Shown: positions 26,830-34,898, numbered from the stretch's first letter. The stretch: 55,866 bases of DNA from Sedimentibacter sp. (GCA_017995755.1 JAGOIH010000003.1:1-55866), one strand, 5' to 3'. Notes: a model not told the origin generated them from the sequence alone. Numbers and translations: made by a program.

Positions 26830-28774
26830 CATGAATCATATCCTTCCACCCCTCATAAATCATTACCATTGCCAAGGTATCCAGCTCGCAGTATTTAAGA
26901 AGGGCTTTTTGTACTTCGCTTCGTTCATAGTCTGACATTTCGGTAAACTGAAGCATTGCATAGGCGGTCATAGCTGCGCCGCCGTCTCTTAATTGGTCAT
27001 TACTAAGGAGTATAAAATCCTTGTCTGATACATCCTCAAACATTTTAGGCAGGAGCTTGTAGGGGTCTGTAACCATATTGTTTTCAAATTTAACCCATGT
27101 CCAATCCTTGTAGTTTAAGCTTGGGATATTTTGTGTTCCGTAAATGGGTTTGGAATACTTGTCCTTAAGGAATCCGGAGCTGTTTAAAAGGGCAGGAAGC
27201 ACTGCCTTGATTGAATTTGAGCCTTTCATTGCAGGGTCATAATAGTATTTCTTGACAAGCTCGCACATATCAACCATGCTGCGATTACCTTCCCATTTTT
27301 CACTATTGCCACCTACTGATTTAGTAATGCTTCTTATAAATTCGCACATGTCTTCCCTATCTGGAATATCGTTTTTATCTTCCTTTAATTGTCTGTAAAT
27401 CATATTCAAATATGAATTCTCATGGGCGGCATATCTAAAGATTGTCCCATTATCATGGTCTAAATCCGCCTTTAATTTTCTCACAAAATCATAGTTTGGA
27501 AATACTCCGGGCTCAGTATTTAAATATTGTCCACGATGCTCAATATCTCCATTTTCTCCGACGATATGGTGGGAAAATTGAAAAGCGATTCCCTCATAGG
27601 GTCTTCTACCCTTATTAAATGGAATGGCAGCCATGGATGTTTCAAAATCAATAAAATGAAGAGGATAGGTCCATGAATTTATTTCCAATGATAAATTATC
27701 CTTGTCAATCCAATATGTAGTATCTTTATTCTGTACTTTTTTTATTTGCAGTAGCTGCCTTTCCGTAGTTGAAATCCCCGGTCTGTCAGAAGGTTTAAGA
27801 TTTATATCATCTTCAGTTATTTCCGTCAGCTTGATACGCCCTTGGGATATCAGTTTGTCTGTGCCTCTAAAATTCCATATGTCAAGTACGGTTCCCTCTT
27901 CAAAATCCTTGTCTGTCCATCCAAGCATCTCTTTCCAGCATTCATGAAAGCCGCTTTTATAACCTGCTTTCATATCATCATCAGTTGCTTTAAATTCACA
28001 GCCCTTGCAGTTTTTGCTTATACCGGACTTTATTTTTAGGTCCTTATGGTAGTTCTCGGCAAATATATTTATCAGTTCAGAAAAACTAAGAGTATTATTT
28101 TGGTATTCATAATCATAACTGTAAATCATCCTGCATGCATCGTCTGTGTCTATTTTACACAATATGGGCTGTGACAGGTCCTCTTCAGACAAACTTTCTG
28201 ATACCATTATCCTTTTCCTGCCCTTTTCTTCTATAATCCTGAATTTTTGGTTCAATCCATCTGTAGGGCATTTGGCATCCTTGTCAGCCAGCATTAAATA
28301 AGCTGTAACCTTATAATCAGGGAATGCCTTGCAGACTACATGCTTCTGAAAGGCAACATCCAAAAGATAGGGTTTCCATTCAGCTTTGATGCCGCTCTTA
28401 TTATAAAAGTCACCAGAAGATTTAGCTTTAACTTCAATGAGTTCAATGTTTCTGCCGTTTTTTATCAATATGTCCGTCCGTATAAAGAAATTTCCGTATG
28501 TAACAGCAGCTTCATATATTATTACCTTATCTCTCAATAAAAGCTCATTTGTCTGTCTTAAAGCTTCACCGTAATCTAAGGTTTCAATATCGTATCCTCC
28601 CGCAAAGTAATGCTTTGCAAGCTCCCCTACCTGAAACCCTCCCTCAGCCAAAGCAAGAAGAAAGGAATCATCTATATTTTGATTTATGTACTCGTCCTTG
28701 CCTGTATAGAAAAGCTTGGTCGGGCATTCCATTGCAAGCTTGAACCTTGATTTAGTCAGGTATCTCTTTGACAT
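26822..28774 (-). CDS. DUF2779 protein: Cas4/RecB-like nuclease fused to DnaQ-like exonuclease
   Basis: Putative two-domain nuclease, 650 residues. The N-terminal half looks like a Cas4/RecB-type nuclease: FKLAMECPTKLFY (C17), D101 in RTDIL, IELIEVKAK (E114, K116), and a cysteine group KNCKGCEF...FHECW (C256, C259, C279), which with C17 makes a possible Fe-S site. The C-terminal half begins LHFIDFETS (D376, E378) and ends YCELDTLAM (D632), the DEDD pattern of RNase-H-fold 3'-5' exonucleases. GAGGGG lies 7 nt before the ATG. It is downstream of DraG and upstream of DUF434 debris. DUF2779 assignment is firm; the nuclease reading comes from motifs. Confidence 0.82.
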   Translation of the reverse strand: MSKRYLTKSRFKLAMECPTKLFYTGKDEYINQNIDDSFLLALAEGGFQVGELAKHYFAGGYDIETLDYGEALRQTNELLLRDKVIIYEAAVTYGNFFIRTDILIKNGRNIELIEVKAKSSGDFYNKSGIKAEWKPYLLDVAFQKHVVCKAFPDYKVTAYLMLADKDAKCPTDGLNQKFRIIEEKGRKRIMVSESLSEEDLSQPILCKIDTDDACRMIYSYDYEYQNNTLSFSELINIFAENYHKDLKIKSGISKNCKGCEFKATDDDMKAGYKSGFHECWKEMLGWTDKDFEEGTVLDIWNFRGTDKLISQGRIKLTEITEDDINLKPSDRPGISTTERQLLQIKKVQNKDTTYWIDKDNLSLEINSWTYPLHFIDFETSMAAIPFNKGRRPYEGIAFQFSHHIVGENGDIEHRGQYLNTEPGVFPNYDFVRKLKADLDHDNGTIFRYAAHENSYLNMIYRQLKEDKNDIPDREDMCEFIRSITKSVGGNSEKWEGNRSMVDMCELVKKYYYDPAMKGSNSIKAVLPALLNSSGFLKDKYSKPIYGTQNIPSLNYKDWTWVKFENNMVTDPYKLLPKMFEDVSDKDFILLSNDQLRDGGAAMTAYAMLQFTEMSDYERSEVQKALLKYCELDTLAMVMIYEGWKDMIHDA

Positions 28775-28816
28775 TTTCTATCCCCTCGTGTGTTGCTTAA
28801 AATAGTTCAATCCTTC

Positions 28817-29578
28817 TCATTTTTCATATAATTTATTAACTAAATCCATCATTTCCTGTGGCAGTATTCTTTCAACTTCCGATAAAATGCTGTCAGGGAT
28901 TTCTTTGTAATAAGCTTCGGCAATGCCTCCTGTTATGCAGGCAAGAGTATCGCTGTCTCCACCGATTGATATGGCATTTCTTATAGCATCTTCAAAATCA
29001 TTAGATTCTAAAAATGCGATGATTGCGGGCGGGACTGTTCCATGGCGGGAAACATCAAAATCATACCATTTTCTGATGCTGTCCAAGCTTTCACTCAAAT
29101 CATAGCCAAATCTTTTTTCAATAAACTCTTTGATTTCCTGCTTTTCTTTGTTATTTTTAGCTAAATAAATTGCTGCAGCTGTTGCATGAGCTCCTTTTAT
29201 GCCTTCTGGATGGTTGTGTGTTACTGCTGAACTTTCTTCAGCTTTCAAAAGAACTTCATCTAAATTATCGTAATAATAACCTACAGGACTGACTCTCATG
29301 GCAGACCCGTTCCCCCAGCTGTTGTATGGTTCCAGGCTGTTTGATATTCCCCAGCCCATAAAATTACCGCCATAACCCCTGTCGGGATATTTTCTGAACC
29401 ATTTTTTATAGCTATCGGCAAATGGCATATCGTTTATTATTGAGTCAATTGTTGCTATTGTCATAACCGTATCATCTGTAAAATCAGATTCTTTTGTAAA
29501 TAATTCAAATTCCTTTTGCTTGATATTGTTCCATTCAAAAACAGAACCCACAATATCTCCTGTAATTGCTCCTATCAA
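28817..29578 (-). CDS. ADP-ribosylglycohydrolase family protein (DraG-like)
   Basis: Enzyme of 253 residues predicted to remove ADP-ribose from proteins or nucleic acid. It has the family start MIGAITGDIVGSVFEW, the metal-binding TDDTVM (34-39), NSWGNGSAMR, THNHPEGIKGA and the second metal motif GGDSDTLACITGGIAEAYY. All metal ligands are present, so it is likely active with Mg2+. In defence contexts such enzymes can reverse ADP-ribosylation toxins. A 64-bp copy of its 3' end lies at 32.14-32.20 kb and a broken paralogue at 26.5-26.7 kb. Confidence 0.9.
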   Translation of the reverse strand: MIGAITGDIVGSVFEWNNIKQKEFELFTKESDFTDDTVMTIATIDSIINDMPFADSYKKWFRKYPDRGYGGNFMGWGISNSLEPYNSWGNGSAMRVSPVGYYYDNLDEVLLKAEESSAVTHNHPEGIKGAHATAAAIYLAKNNKEKQEIKEFIEKRFGYDLSESLDSIRKWYDFDVSRHGTVPPAIIAFLESNDFEDAIRNAISIGGDSDTLACITGGIAEAYYKEIPDSILSEVERILPQEMMDLVNKLYEK

Positions 29579-29795
29579 TCAATTCACCTTCTTTCTTTAT
29601 AATGATTAATAGTATAGATTAAAATTCCTCGACAAGGTCGCTTACATTGCGACATTTTCTATCCCCCTGTCCTGTTAAAGCTCTGCAAGCTTGACAACTA
29701 CATCCATCAAGACATTTGCATCTACGGCTAAATCAATTTTGATATCCCTTTACAACCTCATCTAAATGCTTAATAAAAGGATAAAGATTATATTT
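29579..29795. other. Junk junction: DUF2779-type leader, unknown tail, WYL 3' end copy
   Basis: On the minus strand, 29777-29740 encodes the last residues of the WYL protein (FIKHLDEVVKGYQ), followed by an open stretch IDLAVDANVLMDVVVKLAEL ending in TAA. Next comes GGGGGATAGAAAATGTC (29667-29651), nearly the ribosome site and start of the DUF2779 gene, which then diverges. It is a patchwork of gene ends and starts without a gene of its own. Confidence 0.6.
29740..29777. repeat. 38-bp direct repeat, copy A (WYL 3' end)
   Basis: The sequence starting TGATATCCCTTTACAACC is identical over 38 bp to 32201-32238, where it is the coding 3' end of the WYL gene. The two copies, in the same orientation, bracket the MBL and PD-(D/E)XK genes. 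Confidence 0.9.
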
Positions 29796-31094
29796 TTATA
29801 TACTGAAAGTATTTCCATCTTTTATAAGAACAACTTTATCTGAAATGCCAGTAAAAGCATCCGGATTCATAGTATGAACCGGTACAATCTGTTTTGGATT
29901 TAATTCTGATATGACTCTTTGAATATCAGATACTGATGCATGTCCGCTTGTATGGAGTTCATCTAACGCAAATCCTGTATTTTTCAGATAATCCTCAAAA
30001 GTTTTTTGGTAATCGCTATAACGGTATCCACTCCACATTGAATACAAAAACAGACCATTATGGAGTCCTGCTATTTCAATATCCCTTTTCATTGAAGGGC
30101 GTACAGTCATAACAATGCTGTTCTGTTCCTCTTTCAGCTTTTCTTTAGATATATAAAATGGTGAAAACCGCTTAGCATAATCTTTCCCAATTTCGTCAAA
30201 AATCTTCTGTGTAATCCTATGAGGATAAAACACTTTAATATTTTTATATTGTTCAGACGGATAAGGCAGCCGATTATTCCCAAGTTGTTTGAGCTCATAT
30301 AGTACATTAGCTGTGTAGATATCAATGACAAAGATTCTGCCAAGTCTCGTTGCAGCCTTGTAAAAACTCACAATTCTGTCAATATTCTGACTCGATGATT
30401 GAAACAGCACCGGACCATTGAATTTATCCATTTTATTAATAATCTGTTTTTCAAGTTCTTGCTCAGTTAAAACTTTTTCGTCCTGTCTCCCCAGCATAGT
30501 TCCTTCAGTAATAAGTACATCTGTACCTTTTTTTGATTTGTTGATAAACATATCAAGACAGACTATTTTTCTTCCGTGTCCGCGAAAATCTCCAGTATAG
30601 ATAACAGTTTTCTCATTATCGGATATCTCAAAAGCTGCAGCGTCGAAGGCCGAATGATCCATCAGAAAAGGCATAATTCTAAAGCAGCCGATTTTAAACG
30701 GCTCATACATTGAAAACTCATTAAACGCTGCAGAAATTTCTTCAGTAAGTTTAAATAATACTGATATATCTATTAACATTTTAGTACCCTTTGATAAATA
30801 AACAGGTATAGCAGGATTAACAAATTTCAACAACCCATAATGATCTATATGCGCATGTGATATAATTACTGCATCAAAAGCAGGCGAATCCCAGGCATAT
30901 AGTCCTTTAACATTTGGAAGCACACCAAGTTTCAGGAGTTTTTCATGACTTAAAGCTGATACTGAATTATCAATAGGCTGATTATTTAAAAACAGCGGAT
31001 AACCGGCATCAATGAGTATTCTGCTATTTCTTGATTTAATCTCAATGAGTGTGCCGCCAATTTCATGAGTACCTCTATAAATTATGATATCCAT
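29796..31094 (-). CDS. MBL-fold beta-CASP-like hydrolase (RNase J-like)
   Basis: Putative metal-dependent nuclease of 432 residues. It has RILIDAGYPLF, the zinc motif SHAHIDH (H80, H82, D84, H85), FLMDHSAFDAAAF, YTGDFRGHGR, and late motifs HTSGHAS and VPVHTMNPDAF. This order and spacing match beta-CASP/RNase J-type enzymes, although the protein is shorter than RNase J and has no C-terminal RNA-binding domain. It starts 9 nt after the stop of the PD-(D/E)XK gene (GAGG before ATG), so the two form an operon. I infer RNA or DNA cleavage; a small-molecule hydrolase is a weaker alternative. Confidence 0.8.
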   Translation of the reverse strand: MDIIIYRGTHEIGGTLIEIKSRNSRILIDAGYPLFLNNQPIDNSVSALSHEKLLKLGVLPNVKGLYAWDSPAFDAVIISHAHIDHYGLLKFVNPAIPVYLSKGTKMLIDISVLFKLTEEISAAFNEFSMYEPFKIGCFRIMPFLMDHSAFDAAAFEISDNEKTVIYTGDFRGHGRKIVCLDMFINKSKKGTDVLITEGTMLGRQDEKVLTEQELEKQIINKMDKFNGPVLFQSSSQNIDRIVSFYKAATRLGRIFVIDIYTANVLYELKQLGNNRLPYPSEQYKNIKVFYPHRITQKIFDEIGKDYAKRFSPFYISKEKLKEEQNSIVMTVRPSMKRDIEIAGLHNGLFLYSMWSGYRYSDYQKTFEDYLKNTGFALDELHTSGHASVSDIQRVISELNPKQIVPVHTMNPDAFTGISDKVVLIKDGNTFSI

Positions 31095-31103
31095 TTGTTT
31101 CCT

Positions 31104-32111
31104 CTACTGATTTAATGATGAATCAATTCTAATAATTTGATTGTCTTTCTCTTGGAAATATATATAGTGGAGACTGATAATATCACCCCCGACTTGAATT
31201 TCCTTGTTTGCAAAAGAATAATCATTACCTTTATCTGATGGCATTGCACAAGCAGCCAATATGGTTATTTTTTTTGGAATTTGTTTGCTGAAGCCAAAAA
31301 GCTTCCACCAATCGTTTCCTGATTCACTGCGAAGCAGCTCACGAATAAAAGCAGCATAAGCTACTGCCTGTTTTACCACATCGATTGCCGGTTCTTTAGG
31401 ATTATTCTCATCTTTCAATTCTATGACACATAATTTTGCTGAGCTTCCTGATTTACCGACTCTTGCGAAAATATCAATTCCGCCGCCATATGCCTTGGAA
31501 TATTTGACTGATTTATGATAACTTGCGCTTATAGGTGTTGGCATTGGGAATCTAATGCCTCCGATTTTAACAGGTTGTATGTATTTCAAGGCTTTTCCGG
31601 TTGATTGTTGTTTTGAAAACTCTGATAACAACAAACTTTCAATTCTGTGCTCCTCATTACGTTTGGAAGTAATTTCAATTCTTTGTGGATGTTTTTTAAA
31701 ATAAGCCCTAAATTCTTTCGCTTCCTTACCACGCCAATCAACCATATTCAAACTTTTATGCCAGTCAAAATATTTTGCATTCTTTACATTGTATTTTTTT
31801 GTATTTAAAAGTGGCGTATTACTCTTTGATTTATCGAAAATCAACTCAGCAACCTCTTGTCCAATATAACGAACACCAAGAGACAAATAATTTGATGCCT
31901 TTTTAGCATTGCTTACATTTAAATAAAATTTTAAAGGTGCCCATTCACGAAATGAGCTTCGTGCCTGTTTGATTTCATCCAAATTTTGCATAATTATTTT
32001 TGCATACTCATGATAACGGCTAACCCATTCATTATTTTTGCTAACTAATTGTAGTACCTCGGAAACCACGTTATTGAATTCTTTTAATTGAATATCATTT
32101 TTTATTCCCAT
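31104..32111 (-). CDS. PD-(D/E)XK-type restriction-endonuclease-like protein
   Basis: Protein of 335 residues. The C-terminal third has YGGGIDIFARV (D213), then KLCVIELKDENNP (E231, K233), the D...ExK nuclease core, followed by a helix with QAVAYAAFIRELL. The N-terminal 150 residues are helical and unknown. Start: an ATG at 32141 forms an ATGA overlap with the copied DraG stop, but ATG 32111 has GAGGGCGG 8 nt upstream and is preferred. With the MBL gene 9 nt downstream it makes a two-gene module just after the WYL regulator. Specific substrate unknown. Confidence 0.72.
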   Translation of the reverse strand: MGIKNDIQLKEFNNVVSEVLQLVSKNNEWVSRYHEYAKIIMQNLDEIKQARSSFREWAPLKFYLNVSNAKKASNYLSLGVRYIGQEVAELIFDKSKSNTPLLNTKKYNVKNAKYFDWHKSLNMVDWRGKEAKEFRAYFKKHPQRIEITSKRNEEHRIESLLLSEFSKQQSTGKALKYIQPVKIGGIRFPMPTPISASYHKSVKYSKAYGGGIDIFARVGKSGSSAKLCVIELKDENNPKEPAIDVVKQAVAYAAFIRELLRSESGNDWWKLFGFSKQIPKKITILAACAMPSDKGNDYSFANKEIQVGGDIISLHYIYFQEKDNQIIRIDSSLNQ

Positions 32112-32140
32112 AAGATTTTCCGCCCTCATGATTATAATCA

Positions 32141-32204
32141 TTTTACATATAATTTATTAATTAAATCCTTCATTTCCTGTGGCAGTATTATGTCAACTTC
32201 TGAT
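32141..32204. repeat. 64-bp copy of the DraG gene 3' end
   Basis: About 57 of 64 bp match 28821-28884. On the minus strand it encodes EVDIILPQEMKDLINKLYVK and a stop, compared with EVERILPQEMMDLVNKLYEK in the intact DraG gene. It is joined directly to the last codons of the WYL gene, so the current WYL C-terminus (QKLT) is read from DraG sequence. Confidence 0.85.
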
Positions 32205-33171
32205 ATCCCTTTACAACCTCATCTAAATGCTTAATAAACAGTTCTGTAACGTTTTCCGGCGAAACAATTTTAACCTTGTTTCCAAACTGAAAAATCCACC
32301 CCAAAAATGGAGGGCTTACTTCAACCTTCAATATTGCAATAAAAGAGTTTTCATCAGCCTTATAAGTTACGGTGTCTTTCCCGAACCTGTCTATGACCAC
32401 GCCTAACAGCGAATTGTCGAATTGAATTCTAACTGTTTCTTCTTCACCTGAATACATGCTGAATATTTTCTTTGTATATTCAACGATATCTATATCTTCC
32501 TTGTGGCAGTCAAAGTCAATAATTTCAATGTCTTCCATCTTGTCCACCCTGAAATGGGTTATGCCCTTATATTTTTCGTAGTAGGAAATCATATAATAAT
32601 TTTCATTGTCCCAGGTCAGGGCGTAGGGACTTGCTGTGTAATTGTTCCCTTCATTTCTGTATCTTTTTTTCTTATCTATTGTGAATTCAAAGTATTTGAA
32701 TGAAATTTGTTTTTTGCTGTTTATTGCCTGATTAATTATGTCAACATTGTAGTAGATTTTTTCATTCATGGTTTTTACTCTGCCGGCTACAATAATCTGT
32801 CTTGCCAGCTGTTTTGCTTCATGGCTGCTGGTCAGGCTGCCGATTTTCTTAATTAATTGTCTGGATTTCTTCTCAGTAATGAATTTTGATGAGGCTACAG
32901 CGTCTGCGAGGAGTTTTACTTCTGCCAGTTCAAAGGTTCTGCCGGCAATATAGTAGTCATAGGTCTTTGATTTTTTGCACAGGATATCAATCCCAAAGGT
33001 TTTTAGAGACTCGATGTCATCATAAATGCTTTTTCTTTCAGCACTTATGCCGTATGTATTTAATTCTAGAATCATTTCTTGAACTGTCAGTGTGTGGTTA
33101 GTATCTGTTTTTTCCATTAGGATCTTCAACAGATATAATAGTTTTAGCTTTTGATTTGACTTTTTAGACAT
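32188..33171 (-). CDS. WYL-domain transcriptional regulator
   Basis: DNA-binding regulator of 327 residues: N-terminal winged helix (LYLLKILMEKTDTNHTLTVQ then YDDIESLKTFG) followed by a WYL domain (KKISFKYFEF, SPYALTWDNENYYMISYY, FRVDKMEDIEI) and a WCX-type C-terminal domain (VRIQFDNSLLGVVIDRFG). WYL proteins commonly control defence islands, BREX included. Start: ATG 33171 with GAGGGGG 6 nt upstream is preferred over ATG 33186. The 8-bp inverted repeat over its own -10 suggests autoregulation. It is probably the regulator of the genes downstream on the same strand. Confidence 0.88.
   Translation of the reverse strand: MSKKSNQKLKLLYLLKILMEKTDTNHTLTVQEMILELNTYGISAERKSIYDDIESLKTFGIDILCKKSKTYDYYIAGRTFELAEVKLLADAVASSKFITEKKSRQLIKKIGSLTSSHEAKQLARQIIVAGRVKTMNEKIYYNVDIINQAINSKKQISFKYFEFTIDKKKRYRNEGNNYTASPYALTWDNENYYMISYYEKYKGITHFRVDKMEDIEIIDFDCHKEDIDIVEYTKKIFSMYSGEEETVRIQFDNSLLGVVIDRFGKDTVTYKADENSFIAILKVEVSPPFLGWIFQFGNKVKIVSPENVTELFIKHLDEVVKGYQKLT
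32201..32238. repeat. 38-bp direct repeat, copy B (inside WYL gene)
   Basis: Identical to 29740-29777. Together the copies flank a 2.4-kb block with the PD-(D/E)XK and MBL genes and the DraG tail. Confidence 0.9.
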
Positions 33172-33197
33172 GAGTTTCCCCCTCATTATCTAGATAT

Positions 33198-33233
33198 TAC
33201 ACCTCCTGCTATTAGTATAACACATGAGGTGTA
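33198..33233 (-). promoter_or_regulatory. WYL promoter with inverted-repeat operator
   Basis: TACACCTC (33233-33226 on the minus strand) and GAGGTGTA (33205-33198) are perfect 8-bp inverted arms 20 bp apart. Between them lies an extended -10, TGTTATACT (TATACT at 33219-33214). A dimer bound to the arms would cover the promoter. Expected as the WYL autoregulation site; inferred. Confidence 0.5.
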
Positions 33234-33312
33234 CAATAAAACGGTCAGTAATTTTGTATTATGCTATACATACATTATATAATAAAATTCGTCATTTTTC
33301 AACACATATAAA

Positions 33313-33350
33313 AAAGGAAAAACTTATTATTAAGCCTTTCCTTTGTTTAG
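33313..33350 (-). terminator. Terminator after the flavodoxin gene
   Basis: Hairpin with arms AAAGGAAAGGCTTA and TAAGTTTTTCCTTT (minus strand, two G-U type pairs, TTAT-class loop), then a T run reading TTTTTTTATATG. It lies about 85 nt past the flavodoxin stop. Confidence 0.55.
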
Positions 33351-33387
33351 ATTGCTTATTTATTGTTTTACCAATTCAAAAAATCTA

Positions 33388-33416
33388 TTGACATTAACGT
33401 TGCGTAAAGATATACA
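33388..33416 (+). promoter_or_regulatory. Second copy of the MerR-type promoter/operator, facing the flavodoxin antisense
   Basis: TTGACA (33388-33393), 17-bp spacer and TATACA (33411-33416), with the near-palindrome TTAACGTTGCGTAAA in the spacer. It is almost the same as the tipA-like promoter at 34037-34065, but no plus-strand gene follows; transcription from it would run antisense into the flavodoxin gene. Confidence 0.6.
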
Positions 33417-33434
33417 CAATTAATGATTATCATG

Positions 33435-33914
33435 TTAATTATTCATTTCCATCGCTAATTTTTTAATATTGTCATGTTTTATGTTTGATTTGTTTGATGT
33501 TATTTTGATGATTTTCTTAATTATAATTTTTTCCATGAAGTTCATCTTGTTAAATATAAACTCTCCCCCGAAATATTGAACCGATTTTGCACTGGCTAAC
33601 AGGTCCGGATGAAAGTTATCGGTTATTTCATTATCAAGGGTTTCTCCTTCTTCCTGCATACCGCAAATAAATAGACCGATTTGCTTTTTCAAAAGTTCGT
33701 TTAGGTTTGAATTTATAAATTCTGTTACTTCTTTTTGGATTTTCCCAATATAGACAGAACCTCCTATTATTACACTGTCGTATTTGTTTAGGTCGATTTT
33801 GTTGTTGTTTTTTAAATTAATTATTTCTACATTGCCATCAAGTTCTTTTGATAATTCTGTTGCACATTTTTCTGTACATCCGTGCTTTGTTCCATAAGCA
33901 ATTAATGTATTCAT
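33435..33914 (-). CDS. Flavodoxin-domain protein
   Basis: FMN-binding electron carrier-like protein, 159 residues from ATG 33914 (GGAGGGG 4 nt upstream). It begins MNTLIAYGTKHGCTEKCA, the flavodoxin phosphate loop, and has VIIGGSVYIGKIQKEV and GLFICGMQEEGE, as in the flavodoxin/HemG (protoporphyrinogen oxidase-like) class. It lies opposite the MerR gene, and both ends of the region between them carry the same operator, so the two genes may share control by that regulator. Confidence 0.8.
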   Translation of the reverse strand: MNTLIAYGTKHGCTEKCATELSKELDGNVEIINLKNNNKIDLNKYDSVIIGGSVYIGKIQKEVTEFINSNLNELLKKQIGLFICGMQEEGETLDNEITDNFHPDLLASAKSVQYFGGEFIFNKMNFMEKIIIKKIIKITSNKSNIKHDNIKKLAMEMNN

Positions 33915-34036
33915 TTTCCCCTCCAAATAAAATATTTAATACTACTTATTATAATATAATAATACTGTGAACTGAAGATATTGTAAATAACTTATCACCA
34001 TAAAATAGTTTAATTTATTTTTTAAGAATTAACCTA

Positions 34037-34065
34037 TTGACATTTACGTTGCGTAAAGGTATACA
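34037..34065 (+). promoter_or_regulatory. MerR-family promoter with TTTACG-TTG-CGTAAA operator
   Basis: TTGACA (34037-34042), 17-bp spacer, TATACA (34060-34065). The spacer contains the inverted repeat TTTACG/CGTAAA with a 3-bp centre, where the MerR-like protein encoded 20 bp downstream is expected to bind. Confidence 0.7.
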
Positions 34066-34085
34066 CTTGTCTTAGGAGTGATGAA

Positions 34086-34850
34086 ATGGAATATACAATT
34101 AATAAGCTTGCAGCTTTGGCAGGCGTTACCACCAGAACATTAAGATATTATGATGAGGTTGGAATTCTTAAACCGGCAAGAATTAATTCTTCAGGATATC
34201 GGATATACGGGAAAAATGAAGTTGACAGGCTGCAGCAAATTTTGTTTTATAGGGAATTGGATGTAGGATTAAATGAAATAAAGGAAATGTTGTTATCCCC
34301 TGTTTTTGATGAAACAAATGCGCTTAAAGTGCATTATGAAAAGCTTCTTGAAAGAAGACAGCGACTAGATAAATTAATTTCAAATGTGCAAAAAACTATT
34401 CTAACGAAAGAAGGGAAGATGGATATGAGTGATAAGGAAAAATTTGAAGGTTTTAAAGAAAAGCTTATAAATGATAATGAAAAACAGTATGGCAAGGAGA
34501 TTAATAAAAAATACGGAGAGGAAGTTGTTAAAAAATCAAATGCCCAATTTAAAAATATGACTCAAGAACAGTATAATGAATTCCAGAATTTGACCAATTC
34601 AGTGCTGGAAACATTAAAGGTAGCATATGCAGATAAAAATCCGGCAGGTGAGCTTGGGCAAAAGGCAGCAGAACTTCATGCCAAGTGGATTTCATTCTGC
34701 TGGGGAAGCTATGATAAGGAGGCCCATGCAAATTTAACTCAAATGTATGTGGATGATGAGAGGTTCAGAAATTACTATGATAAGGGCCAACCGGGTACTG
34801 CTGAGTTTTTAAGGGATGCAGTCTGGATTTACACAGGAATGAAAAAATAA
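34086..34850 (+). CDS. TipAL-like MerR transcription factor
   Basis: Regulator of 254 residues: MerR helix-turn-helix (YTINKLAALAGVTTRTLRYY then DEVGILKPARI, about 2-34), a dimerising coiled coil (about 75-115) and a C-terminal TipAS domain (about 130-254, with SFCWGSYDKEAHANLTQMYV and FRNYYDKGQPG). TipAS domains bind thiopeptide-like or other hydrophobic drugs and activate their own promoter. AGGAG lies 7 nt before the ATG. Autoregulation is supported by the operator upstream. Confidence 0.9.
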   Translation: MEYTINKLAALAGVTTRTLRYYDEVGILKPARINSSGYRIYGKNEVDRLQQILFYRELDVGLNEIKEMLLSPVFDETNALKVHYEKLLERRQRLDKLISNVQKTILTKEGKMDMSDKEKFEGFKEKLINDNEKQYGKEINKKYGEEVVKKSNAQFKNMTQEQYNEFQNLTNSVLETLKVAYADKNPAGELGQKAAELHAKWISFCWGSYDKEAHANLTQMYVDDERFRNYYDKGQPGTAEFLRDAVWIYTGMKK

Positions 34851-34853
34851 AGT

Positions 34854-34898
34854 AAATCTCCCAGAATTGTATTTTGGACAATTCAGGGAGATTTTTTT
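34854..34898 (+). terminator. Rho-independent terminator of the TipAL-like gene
   Basis: 17-bp arms AAATCTCCCAGAATTGT (34854-34870) and ACAATTCAGGGAGATTT (34878-34894), one mismatch, 7-nt loop, then a run of T. The hairpin also closes the convergent SDR gene. Confidence 0.85.

Noticed and set aside
33172-33186. ATG at 33186 as WYL start
   Set aside because: GAGGGGG sits right after it and at proper distance from ATG 33171, so the later start is better.
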